Positions 63,472 through 64,000 of a DNA stretch of 64,000 nucleotides are shown in pieces. A program made the translations under genes and the position numbers. The notes under the pieces are model-generated. The model was not told the DNA's origin and did not search any database. It was given only the letters and a program-made list of their open reading frames with translations. The DNA comes from Anaeramoeba flamelloides (taxonomy: Eukaryota > Metamonada > Anaeramoebidae). Location of the stretch: positions 3,658,001 to 3,722,000 of the forward strand of contig JANTQA010000032.1 of NCBI GenBank assembly GCA_027625915.1. Direction: 5' to 3'. Position 1 is the stretch's first letter, and every line of letters starts with the position of its first letter.

Positions 63472-63723
63472 TTATTCTCTTTCTTCGATTTGTTTTTTGG
63501 ATTTTTGGAAAGTTTTTTTTTTTGGAAAACTTTTCTGTTGAAGTAATTCCACAAAGACGTGCTCTTCATCCTTTAATTTCTTTGAATTTTTTTCTTTTTT
63601 CTTTTTTATTTTTTTGAATCTACCTTTAAAATATTCAAAAAGGAATGACAATTTTTGAGTGAAGGTTGCCGATTGAAAACTACAGACACCAAAACAGAAA
63701 CGAACGCCCCACCCAAGATTTAA
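63472..63723 (-). CDS. Last exon of an unrecognised gene
   Basis: An 84-codon open frame ends at TAA (63,474-63,472), 154 bases upstream of the gcvPB start and on the same strand. It opens directly after a possible acceptor (CGATTAAG, ending at 63,724). It reads LNLGWGVRFCFGVCSFQSAT, then FTQKLSFLFEYFKGRF, then a Lys-rich run, then LKDEEHVFVELLQQKSF and a basic tail. The composition is unlike the surrounding A/T noise. The rest of the gene would lie beyond 63,724 and perhaps outside the window. I recognise no family. Confidence 0.45.
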   Translation of the reverse strand, partial: LNLGWGVRFCFGVCSFQSATFTQKLSFLFEYFKGRFKKIKKKKEKNSKKLKDEEHVFVELLQQKSFPKKKTFQKSKKQIEERE

Positions 63724-64000
63724 CTTAATCGTTGTATTTTAAGCAAAAAAAGTAATTACAGTTCGAAAGATCACAAAATAATATTTTTTGTTTCAAAATA
63801 AATTTGAAAGAACAAAATCTTAAGGGTCTATTCAACGAACAAATTTTTTTCTCGAAGGGGCATTTTGCTAACAAGATAGTGGAGTAAAATCAAACATTTT
63901 TTGGTTGACAATATACTAATCATGAAAAAAAAAATTTTACGGAATCAAATAAAAAAAAACAGAATAAAAAAAAGTTAAAAAGGATCTTGCCATTTGGGAA
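63724..64000. other. Window end, nothing identified
   Basis: It may be the intron or upstream exons of the gene ending at 63,472. A short frame beginning MPLREKNLFVE on the minus strand near 63,870 stops at once and is not supported. Confidence 0.4.

Noticed and set aside
1-64000. Virus-like or retroelement copies, CRISPR arrays, rRNA or tRNA genes
   Set aside because: No reverse transcriptase, capsid, integrase, spaced repeat array or RNA-gene signature was seen on either strand.

Overview
The window reads as nuclear DNA of a very AT-rich eukaryote. Genes carry GT-AG introns (one to five each). Coding exons stand out as islands of higher GC in long A/T-rich spacers, and proteins are loaded with Asn, Gln, Glu and Lys tracts. 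The standard code fits throughout; almost all recognised genes stop at TAA, one at TGA. An amoeboid protist is the best guess. An anaerobic lineage such as Anaeramoeba would suit the Asn/Glu/Lys-rich style and the bacterial-type glycine cleavage subunit with an organelle presequence, but no rRNA or marker gene proves it.

Layout. 2.2-5.0 kb (-): a BAG6/CIP73-like ubiquitin-domain protein. 12.7-15.2 kb (+): an F-box protein fused to a TMEM185-like membrane domain. 18.6-19.8 kb (-): a six-exon calmodulin-like gene, head to head with the TFIIH subunit SSL1/GTF2H2 at 20.0-24.0 kb (+). 26.3-31.9 kb (-): the N-terminal half of RAB3GAP2, split by a 3.95 kb intron. 38.8-40.1 kb (-): a divergent TALE-type homeodomain protein. 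47.5-48.9 kb (-): an unrecognised Asn-rich protein. 50.8-53.8 kb (+): a decayed hAT-type DNA transposon. 57.2-63.3 kb (-): glycine decarboxylase subunit 2 (GcvPB). 63.5-63.7 kb (-): the last exon of an unrecognised gene.

The rest is mostly old, non-coding DNA-transposon debris. It includes at least five short inverted-repeat elements (MITEs), three of them flanked by TA; two copies of a 1.14 kb element with 9-bp inverted ends; two internally deleted hAT derivatives; a diverged repeat that the hAT element entered; hairpin-rich foldback DNA; and several faint dispersed repeats. Large introns (2.0-4.0 kb) hold many of these, whereas the other introns are about 86-560 bases.

The genes do not form one pathway. 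They are housekeeping functions: protein quality control, ubiquitin ligation, Ca2+ signalling, transcription and repair, Rab regulation, glycine catabolism. I found no virus-like element, reverse transcriptase, CRISPR array, tRNA or rRNA.
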